From: an uncultured Spirochaetales bacterium
GTDB taxonomy: Bacteria; Spirochaetota; Spirochaetia; Sphaerochaetales; Sphaerochaetaceae
Direction of reading: 5' to 3'
Assembly: GCA_949292445.1 (NCBI GenBank)
Contig: CASEZU010000154.1
Span: 1-33,471 of the forward strand
DNA length: 33,471 nucleotides
In this document: in pieces, positions 16,685-24,723 of the stretch
How the letters are laid out: the number at the start of each line of letters is the position of its first letter
Position numbering within the stretch: the stretch's first letter is position 1
The notes under the pieces: generated by a model
What the model was told of the DNA's origin: nothing
What the model saw: only the letters and a program-made list of their open reading frames with translations
The model's database searches: none
Translations under genes and position numbers: made by a program

Positions 16685-16711
16685 ACCAGTGATATTGCGG
16701 TGGTAATATCA
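16678..16711. promoter_or_regulatory. Twin GntR/FadR-type operators over the transporter promoter
   Basis: Two copies of an 11-bp imperfect palindrome: TGATAATACCA (16678-16688) and TGGTAATATCA (16701-16711). They are nearly reverse complements of each other and share the form TGRTANTAYCA. Centres are 23 bp apart, about two helical turns. Copy 1 covers the -10 box and copy 2 lies at about +10 to +20, the expected geometry for repression. The consensus resembles the FadR-group site TGGTNNNACCA, fitting the neighbouring GntR/FCD gene. Confidence 0.65.
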
Positions 16712-16745
16712 GTTGGAGACAAGATTTTCAAGGAGGTGGATGCCA

Positions 16746-17699
16746 ATGGGCAGATATGCACTGAAAAGGATACTGATAGCCATACCGACTTTCTTCGGCA
16801 TAACGGTTCTCGTGTTCATCATATCCTGTCTTGCTCCGGGCTCTCCCCTGGAGATGATTCTCACCGACCCTATGGCGACAGAGGCAGATCTCGCCGCGCT
16901 TGAGCATCAGATGGGCCTCGATGATCCTATAATCATCCAGTATTTCCGCTGGCTCGGAAATCTCCTGCAGGGCAATATGGGGATTTCATACAGAACCAAG
17001 CTGCCTGTTGCTGCCATGGTCCTGGAGAGGCTGGGACCTACGCTGCTCCTGACTGTGATCAGCACCGTAATCGCCATCATCATCGCTGTCCCGCTGGGAA
17101 TAATGAGCGCTTACAAGCCTTATTCCGCGTGGGATTATGTATCGAGCGGGCTGTCATTCATAGGCGCATCAACCCCGACATTCTTCACAGGACTCATCCT
17201 GATCTACATCTTCTCAGTGAAGCTGGGGATCCTGCCTATGGGCGGAATGTATGATTCAGGAACGCGCAGCGTCCTCTCTCTAATGAAGCATCTGATACTT
17301 CCGTCAGCGGTGCTTGCGATCTTCAACATCGGCTCTATTCTCCGCCAGACCAGGGGCAGCATGCTCGAGGTCTTCCAGGAGGATTTTATGAGGACTGCAA
17401 GGGCCAAGGGACTGAAGGAGCGGTCTGTCGTGATCATCCATGGCCTCAGAAACGCCCTGATTCCCGTTGTCACGGTCCTCAGCACCATGATCCCGTTCCT
17501 CTTCGGCGGAGCTGTCGTTGCGGAGCAGGTCTTCGGCTGGCCAGGACTCGGCAACCTGATGGTGCAGTCGATAAACGCCAGGGATTACCCTGCGATCATG
17601 GGAATCACGGTGGTCATCGCTGTCGCGGTGCTCATCGGCAATGTGATTGTCGATCTTGTCTACGGTCTTCTCGATCCGAAGATCAGGGAATCGAGGTGA
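16746..17699 (+). CDS. Dipeptide/oligopeptide ABC transporter permease, DppB/OppB type
   Basis: A 317-residue inner-membrane permease with an N-terminal transmembrane helix (IAIPTFFGITVLVFII) and about six membrane segments in all. The conserved EAA loop that docks the ATPase is RTARAKGLKERSVVIIHGLR, followed by NALIP. ATG 16746 is preferred to the in-frame ATG 16740 because GGAGG (16732-16736) is 9 bases from the first and only 3 from the second. It is the first gene of a seven-gene operon driven from 16656. With the next gene it forms the membrane channel for peptide import. Confidence 0.93.
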   Translation: MGRYALKRILIAIPTFFGITVLVFIISCLAPGSPLEMILTDPMATEADLAALEHQMGLDDPIIIQYFRWLGNLLQGNMGISYRTKLPVAAMVLERLGPTLLLTVISTVIAIIIAVPLGIMSAYKPYSAWDYVSSGLSFIGASTPTFFTGLILIYIFSVKLGILPMGGMYDSGTRSVLSLMKHLILPSAVLAIFNIGSILRQTRGSMLEVFQEDFMRTARAKGLKERSVVIIHGLRNALIPVVTVLSTMIPFLFGGAVVAEQVFGWPGLGNLMVQSINARDYPAIMGITVVIAVAVLIGNVIVDLVYGLLDPKIRESR

Positions 17700-17706
17700 G
17701 GCGCGT

Positions 17707-18579
17707 ATGGAAAGGAAAACAAAGGCAGATTCATATTACCGCGATGTCCTGCGCCGTTTCACGTCGCACCGTCTCGCTATGGCAGGGACTGTCATCATCA
17801 TCCTGGAGCTTCTTGCAGTCGTGCTGCTGCCTGCGGTGATGGAACTCGATCCCTATACATCGGATGTCTGGGCGTTCAATGCGGCACCGAGCAGCGACCA
17901 TATACTCGGCTGCGATGATCTCGGGCGCGATGTTTTTGCCCGTCTCATCTATGGCGGAAGGGTATCGCTCCAGGTCGGGCTGATATCTGCGATCATAAGC
18001 CTTGTTGTCGGCATCCCCCTGGGGCTCATCGCCGGATACTACGGCGGTATCTGGGAGACCGTGATAATGCGTGCCGCAGATATCTTCATGTCGTTCCCGT
18101 CGATGATCCTCATACTGGTGCTTGTTGCCATCTTCGGACCGTCAGTCTGGACAGTAACGCTCGTGATAGGCGTCCTCGGCTGGACTGATTTCGCAAAGCT
18201 GATGTACGGCAACGTGCTTTCAGTGAAGAACAAGGAGTATGTTGAGAGCGCCCGTGCGATAGGCACGAAGGATCTCCGCCTCCTTGTCAGATATGTCATC
18301 CCCAACTCATTCGCCCCTGTGCTGATCAACTTCACGTTCAGGACGGCTCAGGCGATCATACAGGAATCCTCCCTGAGCTTCCTGGGAATGGGAGTCCAGC
18401 CCCCGGAGGCTTCATGGGGAAATATCCTCTATGCTGCCCAGTCCATAGTAGTGCTCTCGCAGCGTCCATGGCTCTGGGTCCCGCCCGGAATCCTTCTTGT
18501 GCTCACTGTCTGCAGCATAAACTTCATGGGCGACGGCATGAGGGATGCCCTCGATTCAAAAATGAAGATCAGGAAATAA
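17707..18579 (+). CDS. Dipeptide/oligopeptide ABC transporter permease, DppC/OppC type
   Basis: A 290-residue partner permease. It has the N-terminal helix and OppC_N region, a GCDDLGRDVFARLIYGGR stretch typical of DppC/OppC just before the main membrane domain, and the EAA loop ESARAIGTKDLRLLVRYVIP followed by NSFAP. ATG 17707 follows GAGGTGAGG, 7 bases after the previous stop; an earlier in-frame ATG inside the upstream gene lacks a ribosome site and would add a non-family extension. The order permease-permease-binding protein-ATPase-ATPase differs slightly from the common binding-protein-first order. Confidence 0.93.
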   Translation: MERKTKADSYYRDVLRRFTSHRLAMAGTVIIILELLAVVLLPAVMELDPYTSDVWAFNAAPSSDHILGCDDLGRDVFARLIYGGRVSLQVGLISAIISLVVGIPLGLIAGYYGGIWETVIMRAADIFMSFPSMILILVLVAIFGPSVWTVTLVIGVLGWTDFAKLMYGNVLSVKNKEYVESARAIGTKDLRLLVRYVIPNSFAPVLINFTFRTAQAIIQESSLSFLGMGVQPPEASWGNILYAAQSIVVLSQRPWLWVPPGILLVLTVCSINFMGDGMRDALDSKMKIRK

Positions 18580-18594
18580 GCAAAGGAGGTAACG

Positions 18595-20229
18595 ATGCTT
18601 AAGAACAATCTTCTCAGGAAATCCGCAGTTCTTCTTGCAATGCTCCTGTGCCTTGCCGGCACGGCTTTCGCAGGTGGTTCTTCGGAGTCAGCAGCAGCTG
18701 CTCCGGCCGCGTCCCCGGCGCCGTCCGGAGAAAAGGTGGTGACGATAGCCCAGACAGGCAACTGGGATACGTTCATGCCGATGAATACGACAAACCAGGG
18801 ATCTGACAACATCATCGATCTGCTTTTCGAGCGTCTGATGATCATCAAGACGGACGGTTCATTCGACCCGCGTCTTGCTTCATCCTGGGAAGTCAATGAG
18901 ACCAGCGATGTCATCACATACCACCTCAACGAGAATGCGAAGTGGCATGACGGCGAGCCTGTGACTGCACAGGATGTCGTCTATTCGGCACAGGTCGCAT
19001 CATCGTCTGAATATGCATATCCGCGCCGTATAAGAATGCAGTATTTCGCAGGTACGGATGAGTCTGGAATGGAGCTTTCACCGGACAGCGTAGGAGTCAC
19101 AGCTCTTGATGATCATACAGTTCAGTTCACTCTCAAGCAGCCGATGGATCCGACGATCATCTACGCTCTCATCAACAGGGATTTCTACATTATCCCGTAT
19201 CATCTTCTCAAGGATATCCCGGATGCTGAGCTTCCGTCCGCAGATTTCTGGCAGCACCCGGTAGGAGCAGGCCCCTGCATCTTCGACAGCCAGATCTCCG
19301 GAGAGAGGGTGGAGTTCAAGGCCAACAAGGACTACTACCTCGGCGCGCCTGATTTCGACCGCCTTGTCTACCGCGTGGTCACGGCTCCGAATCTTCTCGC
19401 AGGACTTGTGAGCGGAGAGATCGATGTCCTCAGTGCTGACAGCTCGCTTCCTCTCACGGACTGGGAGGCTGCATGCAATACTCCCGGAATCACGACAATG
19501 TCCATCCCGTCGTTCCAGTATCAGACAATGGTCATCAACACCCAGCACATCCCGCAGGAGGTCAGGCAGGCCATCAACATCGCGATCAACAAGGATGTCC
19601 TCGTGCAGAGCCTCCTGATGGGTGAGGGACGCACTGTCGCCGGTCCTCTCACAGATGATCATCCATACTTCAACGATGCCATCCTCCCGATCGAGTACAA
19701 TCCCGAGAAGGCGATGGAGATGATCGCCGCTTCCGGATTCGATACCTCGAAGACCCTGACAATGCTCGTCTCCACAGGAAACGACATCAGGCAGAAGACT
19801 GCTGTCCTGATCCAGCAGGATCTGCAGAAGATCGGTCTCAAGGTGCAGATCCAGACCCTTGATTTCCCAACGCTGCTCACCAACACCAGAAATGGTGACT
19901 ATGATTTCAGCTTCATCGGTTTCCAGGGTTCCGTGGATCCTACCGAGAGTGTGCCGAACGTCACTGTCGGATACCTCAACAACTTCTCGCAGCTTACCGA
20001 CCCGACTCTCGGAGAGATCGGAATGGAGAGCTCCCTTGTCGCGGATCCGGCAGAGAGACATGTGCTGATGGATCAGTATCAGGTGCTCATCAAGGAGCAG
20101 GTGCCGTATGTGTACCTGTACTCACAGAACATCCTTTCCGCGCATACTGACAGAGTGACGGGAATCCCCGAGCCTCCTGTTGACTACAATGCCAACAAGT
20201 GCGTCTGGCTCTGGAAGATCGCAGACTGA
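18595..20229 (+). CDS. Peptide ABC transporter substrate-binding protein (SBP_bac_5)
   Basis: A 544-residue exported binding protein. Residues 1-26 are a signal peptide ending AFA, with the mature protein starting GGSSES and a Ser/Ala/Pro-rich linker to about residue 42. This start is common in Sphaerochaeta-like spirochaetes. C19 lies inside the hydrophobic core and not at a standard lipobox, so signal peptidase I cleavage is more likely than lipidation. The SBP_bac_5 domain follows, with the family's WHDGEPVTAQDVVYS motif. It delivers di- or oligopeptides to the two permeases; nickel or other ligands are possible in this family. AAGGAGGT precedes the ATG. A GC-rich hairpin after the stop may stabilise its mRNA. 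Confidence 0.92.
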   Translation: MLKNNLLRKSAVLLAMLLCLAGTAFAGGSSESAAAAPAASPAPSGEKVVTIAQTGNWDTFMPMNTTNQGSDNIIDLLFERLMIIKTDGSFDPRLASSWEVNETSDVITYHLNENAKWHDGEPVTAQDVVYSAQVASSSEYAYPRRIRMQYFAGTDESGMELSPDSVGVTALDDHTVQFTLKQPMDPTIIYALINRDFYIIPYHLLKDIPDAELPSADFWQHPVGAGPCIFDSQISGERVEFKANKDYYLGAPDFDRLVYRVVTAPNLLAGLVSGEIDVLSADSSLPLTDWEAACNTPGITTMSIPSFQYQTMVINTQHIPQEVRQAINIAINKDVLVQSLLMGEGRTVAGPLTDDHPYFNDAILPIEYNPEKAMEMIAASGFDTSKTLTMLVSTGNDIRQKTAVLIQQDLQKIGLKVQIQTLDFPTLLTNTRNGDYDFSFIGFQGSVDPTESVPNVTVGYLNNFSQLTDPTLGEIGMESSLVADPAERHVLMDQYQVLIKEQVPYVYLYSQNILSAHTDRVTGIPEPPVDYNANKCVWLWKIAD

Positions 20230-20236
20230 TTCTTTC

Positions 20237-20257
20237 CCTGCCCCTTCCCGGGGCAGG
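20237..20257 (+). other. Intercistronic hairpin after the binding-protein gene
   Basis: Perfect 8-bp arms CCTGCCCC (20237-20244) and GGGGCAGG (20250-20257) with a 5-base loop, 8 bases after the stop. There is no T-run, so it is not a complete terminator. Such hairpins often protect the highly expressed upstream binding-protein mRNA and lower read-through to the ATPase genes. Confidence 0.65.
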
Positions 20258-20283
20258 TCATGGAAATAAGACGGAGGAAGATC

Positions 20284-21270
20284 ATGAATGACAATGTTCT
20301 TGAAGTGAGGAATCTCACTACGGTATTCAGCGGCAAGGCCGGTACCGTGACCGCTGTGGACGGAATCTCGTTCTCCATCGGCAGAGGAAGCTGTCTCTGC
20401 ATCGTCGGAGAGTCCGGATGCGGCAAGAGCGTCACAGCTCTCTCGATTCTCCGCCTTATTCCCAGGACCTCCGGCGAGATAGCCGGGGGAGAGATCCTCT
20501 TCGACGGCAAGGACCTGCTGAAGATGTCCCCCGATGAGATACGGAAGATCAGGGGAAACCGCATATCGATGATCTTCCAGGACTCGATGACGGGCCTCAA
20601 TCCTGTCATGACGATAGGGCGGCAGGTAGTGGAGGCGATCCGCATCCATGACAGCAGCATCACGAAGGAAGAGGCCTGGAAGAAAGCCGTATCCATTTTA
20701 AGCGATGTCGGAATCCCGTCGCCGGAGATGAGGATGAAGGAGTATCCCCACCAGCTTTCAGGAGGGATGAGGCAGCGCGTCATGATAGCAATGGCCCTCT
20801 CGGCCGGGCACAATGAGCTCCTGATCGCCGATGAGCCGACAACCGCTCTCGATGTCACGATACAGGCACAGATACTGACGCTGATGCGGCAGCTGAAGGA
20901 GAAGAACGGGACATCCATCATGATGATCACCCACGATATGGGCGTCGTGGCGGAGATGGCCGATTACGTCCTTGTCATGTATGCGGGCAAGGAGATGGAG
21001 TATGCAGATGTGAAGAGCCTCTTTGAGCATCCGCTCCATCCTTATACGGATGGGCTCCTGCGCTCCATCCCGCGCCTATCGCAGTCAAGCGATGAGGAGC
21101 TTTTTACGATTCACGGCAATGTCCCTGATCTCTCGCACATGCCGAAGGGCTGCCGCTTCTCCACCCGCTGCAGCAAGGCGAAGGGGAAGTGCTTCGAGAA
21201 GGAACCGCCGTTCTTCGCCGTGGACGGGCATATGGTGCGCTGCTGGAACTATGAGGAGGCCGGAAAATGA
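20284..21270 (+). CDS. Peptide ABC transporter ATPase, DppD/OppD type
   Basis: A 328-residue ATPase on the cytoplasmic face. Walker A is GESGCGKS, the signature LSGGMRQRV, Walker B LLIADEPTTALD and the switch His is in ITHDMG. The C-terminal oligopeptide-transporter extension carries cysteines (GCRFSTRC, then KGKC and VRC), the pattern linked in DppD-type ATPases to an iron-sulfur cluster. ATG 20284 is chosen because GGAGG (20273-20277) is 6 bases ahead; an earlier in-frame ATG at 20260 has no such site. The stop overlaps the next ATG (ATGA), as usual for paired ATPases. Confidence 0.94.
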   Translation: MNDNVLEVRNLTTVFSGKAGTVTAVDGISFSIGRGSCLCIVGESGCGKSVTALSILRLIPRTSGEIAGGEILFDGKDLLKMSPDEIRKIRGNRISMIFQDSMTGLNPVMTIGRQVVEAIRIHDSSITKEEAWKKAVSILSDVGIPSPEMRMKEYPHQLSGGMRQRVMIAMALSAGHNELLIADEPTTALDVTIQAQILTLMRQLKEKNGTSIMMITHDMGVVAEMADYVLVMYAGKEMEYADVKSLFEHPLHPYTDGLLRSIPRLSQSSDEELFTIHGNVPDLSHMPKGCRFSTRCSKAKGKCFEKEPPFFAVDGHMVRCWNYEEAGK

Positions 21271-22238
21271 CTGAGGAGAAAGTTATTCTCGATATAAGGA
21301 ATCTGACCAAGAACTACGTTTCCAGAAAATCCTTTTTCGGCAAGCCGATGAGCTATGTGCATGCCGTCGATGATGTCAGCCTCACCATCTACAAGGGTGA
21401 GACTCTGGGCGTCGTGGGTGAGTCAGGCTGCGGTAAGTCTACGCTGGGGCGTTCCATCCTGCGCCTGATAGAGCCTACATCAGGCGAGATAATCTACAAC
21501 GGCACCGATCTCAGGAGCCTGGACAGAGAGGAGATGCGCCAGATGCGCCGCCGCCTCCAGCTTATTTTCCAGGATCCCTATGCGTCGCTCAATCCGAGGA
21601 TGACGGTGCTTGATCTGATCAAGGCGCCTCTCGATGTCTTCGGCATAGGCACGCATGAGGAACGTGTTGAGCGCGTGCTCGAGATGATGAAGCTCGTGGG
21701 GCTTACTGAGGAGCAGATGAACAGATATCCTCATGAGTTCTCAGGAGGCCAGAGGCAGAGGATAGTCATAGCCAGAGCCATAATCCTGGGCCCGGAGTTC
21801 GTTGTGTGCGATGAGCCTGTATCTGCTCTCGATGTCTCCGTCCGTGCACAGGTGCTTAATCTTCTCAAGGAGCTGCAGTCGAAGCGCGGCCTGACTTACA
21901 TGTTCATCAGCCATGATCTTTCCGTCGTCAAATACATAAGCGACAGGATCGCCGTCATGTACCTCGGCCGTATTGCCGAGCTTGCAGGGAAGGATGATCT
22001 CTACAATGCTCCGCTGCATCCGTATACCAAGGCATTGCTGCAGGCCATTCCGATCCCGGAGGTGGGACGCAAAAGGGAAGGCGTACAGCTGGAGGGAGAT
22101 GTCCCGAGCCCGATCAATCCGCCTTCAGGCTGCTATTTCCACACCAGATGTCCGTACGCTAAGGATATCTGCTCAAAGGAGAAGCCTGAGCTGAGGGAAG
22201 TGAAGCCGGGGCACTGGTGCGCCTGCCATTTCGCATAA
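21267..22238 (+). CDS. Peptide ABC transporter ATPase, DppF/OppF type
   Basis: A 323-residue partner ATPase. Walker A is GESGCGKST, the signature FSGGQRQRI, Walker [13 protein letters not shown], the switch His in ISHDLSV. It also has the C-terminal extension with a Cys cluster ([11 protein letters not shown], and a final WCACH). Its ATG overlaps the DppD-type stop by 4 bases. Together the two ATPases power import through the two permeases. The M20 dipeptidase follows after 12 bases. Confidence 0.94.
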   Translation: MTEEKVILDIRNLTKNYVSRKSFFGKPMSYVHAVDDVSLTIYKGETLGVVGESGCGKSTLGRSILRLIEPTSGEIIYNGTDLRSLDREEMRQMRRRLQLIFQDPYASLNPRMTVLDLIKAPLDVFGIGTHEERVERVLEMMKLVGLTEEQMNRYPHEFSGGQRQRIVIARAIILGPEFVVCDEPVSALDVSVRAQVLNLLKELQSKRGLTYMFISHDLSVVKYISDRIAVMYLGRIAELAGKDDLYNAPLHPYTKALLQAIPIPEVGRKREGVQLEGDVPSPINPPSGCYFHTRCPYAKDICSKEKPELREVKPGHWCACHFA

Positions 22239-22250
22239 GGAGGAGAGAGC

Positions 22251-23648
22251 ATGGAAAGAGATAAGGAATTTGAGGAGAAGCTCGACAGATGGATAGAGGC
22301 TCACAGGGATGAGCTTTTCCGGGATATTTCATCGGTTGTTGCCGTGAGAAGCGTATCCGAAAAGGGAGCGGACGGCTATCCGTATGGAAAAGGCTGCCAC
22401 GATGTGCTTGCAGAGGCGGAGAGAATCGCATCGTCATACGGATTTGAATGCAGGAACCCGGAGGACAGGTATCTCATCATATCCTATGGCCCGGAGAGCA
22501 GCAGGAAGATAGGCATTTTCAACCATATGGATGTCGTGCCCGAAGGAACCGGCTGGGAGCATGAGCCGTATAAGTGTGTTCTTGAGAACGGATTCCTTGT
22601 CGGCAGGGGCGTCGCAGATAACAAGGGGGCTGCAATGGCTGCTCTCTATGCCCTGCGTTTCCTCTCAGAGCATGGGATCACACTCTCTCATGGTATTGAG
22701 CTGTATTACGGCACCGCAGAGGAGACAGGGATGGAGGATGTGGAGATATACCTTCAGCACAATGAGGCTCCGTATTTCTCCATAGTTCCGGACAGCAATT
22801 TCCCCGTCTGCTACGGCGAGAAGGGAAATCTGCGTTTCGATCTCTCCGTGACTCTTCCACCCTCAGCTGCAATCATTTCGCTGGAGGCCGGGGAAGTCGT
22901 CAATTCCGTCCCCAATACAGCCGCGGCTGTTCTCCGGAGAGGCGTATCCGTACCTTCTTCGGAAAAGGTGGATGTCGTGGATGACGGAGAGCGCGTGACT
23001 GTCACTGCACACGGTGTTTCCGGCCATGCTGCATTCCCTGAGCAGTCGGATAATGCTGTCCGCATCCTTTTTGAGGCCCTTGCAGCCGGAACCGGCTTTG
23101 ACGATGCTTCGATGGGTGCTGTCAGAGCCATGCTGAAGGCTGTCTCCGGATACTACGGAGAAGGGCTTGGAATAGCCATGTCTGATGAGGCATCCGGGCG
23201 CCTCACGGCGGCAGGCACTGTGCTGAGAATGAAGGACGGCACTGTCACGCTTTCCTTTGATTCAAGGACTCCTGTGACCGCAGACGGTGAGATGATCGCC
23301 GAAAAGTGCAGGAAATTCGCAGAGGAAAACGGCCTGCATTTCATCCGTGTCTCCTGGTCGCGTCCGGCCTACACTCCGATAGACAGCAAGGAAGTGCAGC
23401 TCCTTTGCTCAGTGGCTGAACATGTTCATGGAAGAAAGCTCACTCCGTACACGATGGGCGGAGGCACATATTCAAGAAAGCTGCCGTTCGCGGTCGGATT
23501 CGGCCCCGGGCTTCCGGATGCTCCGAATCTCTACCCGAAGGGAAAAGGCAACGGACATCAGAGCGATGAGTGCATACTCTTTGATCTGATTCTCAAGGAT
23601 ATCAAGGCGGATGTGCTGGCCCTGACAGGGCTCGACAGGATCATCTGA
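22251..23648 (+). CDS. M20-family dipeptidase (PepV/Sapep-like)
   Basis: A 465-residue cytoplasmic metallopeptidase. Metal and catalytic residues visible are H92 (NHMDVVPEG), D123 (GVADNKG), E157-E158 (GTAEETGM), D181 (VPDSNFP) and H436 (GNGHQSDE). Length and the large lid insertion match PepV/Sapep dipeptidases, which cleave a broad range of dipeptides using zinc or manganese. The first motif reads AEE rather than the more common NEE. AGGAGGAGAG precedes the ATG, 12 bases after the ATPase gene, so peptides imported by the operon's transporter are the probable substrates. Confidence 0.9.
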   Translation: MERDKEFEEKLDRWIEAHRDELFRDISSVVAVRSVSEKGADGYPYGKGCHDVLAEAERIASSYGFECRNPEDRYLIISYGPESSRKIGIFNHMDVVPEGTGWEHEPYKCVLENGFLVGRGVADNKGAAMAALYALRFLSEHGITLSHGIELYYGTAEETGMEDVEIYLQHNEAPYFSIVPDSNFPVCYGEKGNLRFDLSVTLPPSAAIISLEAGEVVNSVPNTAAAVLRRGVSVPSSEKVDVVDDGERVTVTAHGVSGHAAFPEQSDNAVRILFEALAAGTGFDDASMGAVRAMLKAVSGYYGEGLGIAMSDEASGRLTAAGTVLRMKDGTVTLSFDSRTPVTADGEMIAEKCRKFAEENGLHFIRVSWSRPAYTPIDSKEVQLLCSVAEHVHGRKLTPYTMGGGTYSRKLPFAVGFGPGLPDAPNLYPKGKGNGHQSDECILFDLILKDIKADVLALTGLDRII

Positions 23649-23658
23649 GGAGGAAGGA

Positions 23659-24621
23659 ATGACAAACAGAGAAAGAGTTATCGCGGCTATAAAGGGCATG
23701 GAGGTGGACAGGGTTCCTGTATCATTCTCCCTTCATTTCCCGCAGGACAAGGCAAAGGGCGAGGCCGGAGTGAAATCGCACCTGGAATTCTACAGGGAGA
23801 CCGGTGTCGATATCATGAAGATAATGAACGAGAACCTCGTTCCGGTCTTTGAGAAGTATGAGGGACCGTCCTCCTGGAGCCATTTCCCGTCGTATTCACG
23901 CAAGGATAAGTTCATCACAGAGCAGGTTGATTTCTGCAAGAGGATCATGGATGAGAGCCCTGACGGGACATTCTTCCTCGGTACGGTCCATGGTGTCTGT
24001 GCCTCCATGATCCATCCGTTCGAGCCGGAGGTCGGATACGATGCTATACGCGCGGAGCAGGTGAGGGCCTTCCGCGAGAACAGAGAGGGCTTCCTCGATG
24101 CGGCCAGGAAAGTGACCGAGGCGATGAACATCCTCATCGAGGAACAGGTTAAGGCCGGCGTCGATGCGATCTACTATGCTGCCCTCGGCGGTGAGAAAAG
24201 GTATTTCTCCAATGAAGAATTCGATGAGGCATTCAGGCCGTTCGATCTCGAGATGCTCACAACGATAAAGAACTCCGGAGCTTATTCATTCCTCCATATC
24301 TGCAAGGACGGCCTCGATATGGGCCGCTATGCTCCTTATGCGCCATATGCCGATGTGGTCAACTGGGGAATCTATGAGGATAATTTCTTCTCACTGGAAG
24401 ACGGCCGTGCGATGTTCCCGGATGCTGCCATAATGGGCGGTCTGGCGAACAGGAAGGGTGTGATCGTTGACGGAAGCGATGCGGAGCTCAGGGCCGCTGT
24501 CCATGGAATCATAGAGGGATTCGGCAAGAGGAAGTTCATATTCGGTGCGGACTGCACGCTCCCGACTGAGCTCTCATACTCAAGGATCCGCAGCATTGTG
24601 GATTACGTTTCAGAAGTGTGA
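23659..24621 (+). CDS. URO-D superfamily protein resembling cobamide methyltransferases (MtbA/MtaA-like)
   Basis: A 320-residue TIM-barrel protein of the uroporphyrinogen decarboxylase superfamily. It carries H213-x-C215 (FLHICKD) and C299 (FGADCTLP), the H-x-C ... C zinc-thiolate pattern of MtbA/MtaA methylcobamide:thiol methyltransferases; HemE lacks these cysteines. It is therefore unlikely to act in haem synthesis. Family knowledge suggests methyl transfer to a thiol, but no corrinoid protein (MtxC) or MtxB partner is present, so substrate and product are unknown. It is the last gene of the peptide operon, 10 bases after the dipeptidase with an AGGAGGAAGG ribosome site, and a terminator follows. 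Its link to peptide use is unexplained. Confidence 0.8.
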   Translation: MTNRERVIAAIKGMEVDRVPVSFSLHFPQDKAKGEAGVKSHLEFYRETGVDIMKIMNENLVPVFEKYEGPSSWSHFPSYSRKDKFITEQVDFCKRIMDESPDGTFFLGTVHGVCASMIHPFEPEVGYDAIRAEQVRAFRENREGFLDAARKVTEAMNILIEEQVKAGVDAIYYAALGGEKRYFSNEEFDEAFRPFDLEMLTTIKNSGAYSFLHICKDGLDMGRYAPYAPYADVVNWGIYEDNFFSLEDGRAMFPDAAIMGGLANRKGVIVDGSDAELRAAVHGIIEGFGKRKFIFGADCTLPTELSYSRIRSIVDYVSEV

Positions 24622-24641
24622 GACTGAAGATACAATGAGAG

Positions 24642-24681
24642 TGAGGGACTTCCGTCACACGATGGAGGTCCTTCATTTTTC
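24642..24681 (+). terminator. Rho-independent terminator of the peptide operon
   Basis: A 12-bp stem pairs 24642-24653 with 24664-24675, including two G-U pairs, around a 10-base loop, and is followed directly by five T residues (24676-24680). It starts 20 bases after the last stop of the operon and is the clearest terminator in the window. Confidence 0.75.
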
Positions 24682-24723
24682 TCCATCTTCCAATACCTGT
24701 CCCGGGGGATTAATATCAGAGGC

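Noticed and set aside
19078..20061. Long minus-strand open frame opposite the peptide-binding protein
   Set aside because: Composition follows the complement of the real gene; no domain is recognisable.
20237..20257. Terminator between the peptide-binding protein and ATPase genes
   Set aside because: The stem is strong but no T-run follows, and the downstream ATPase genes need the same transcript.
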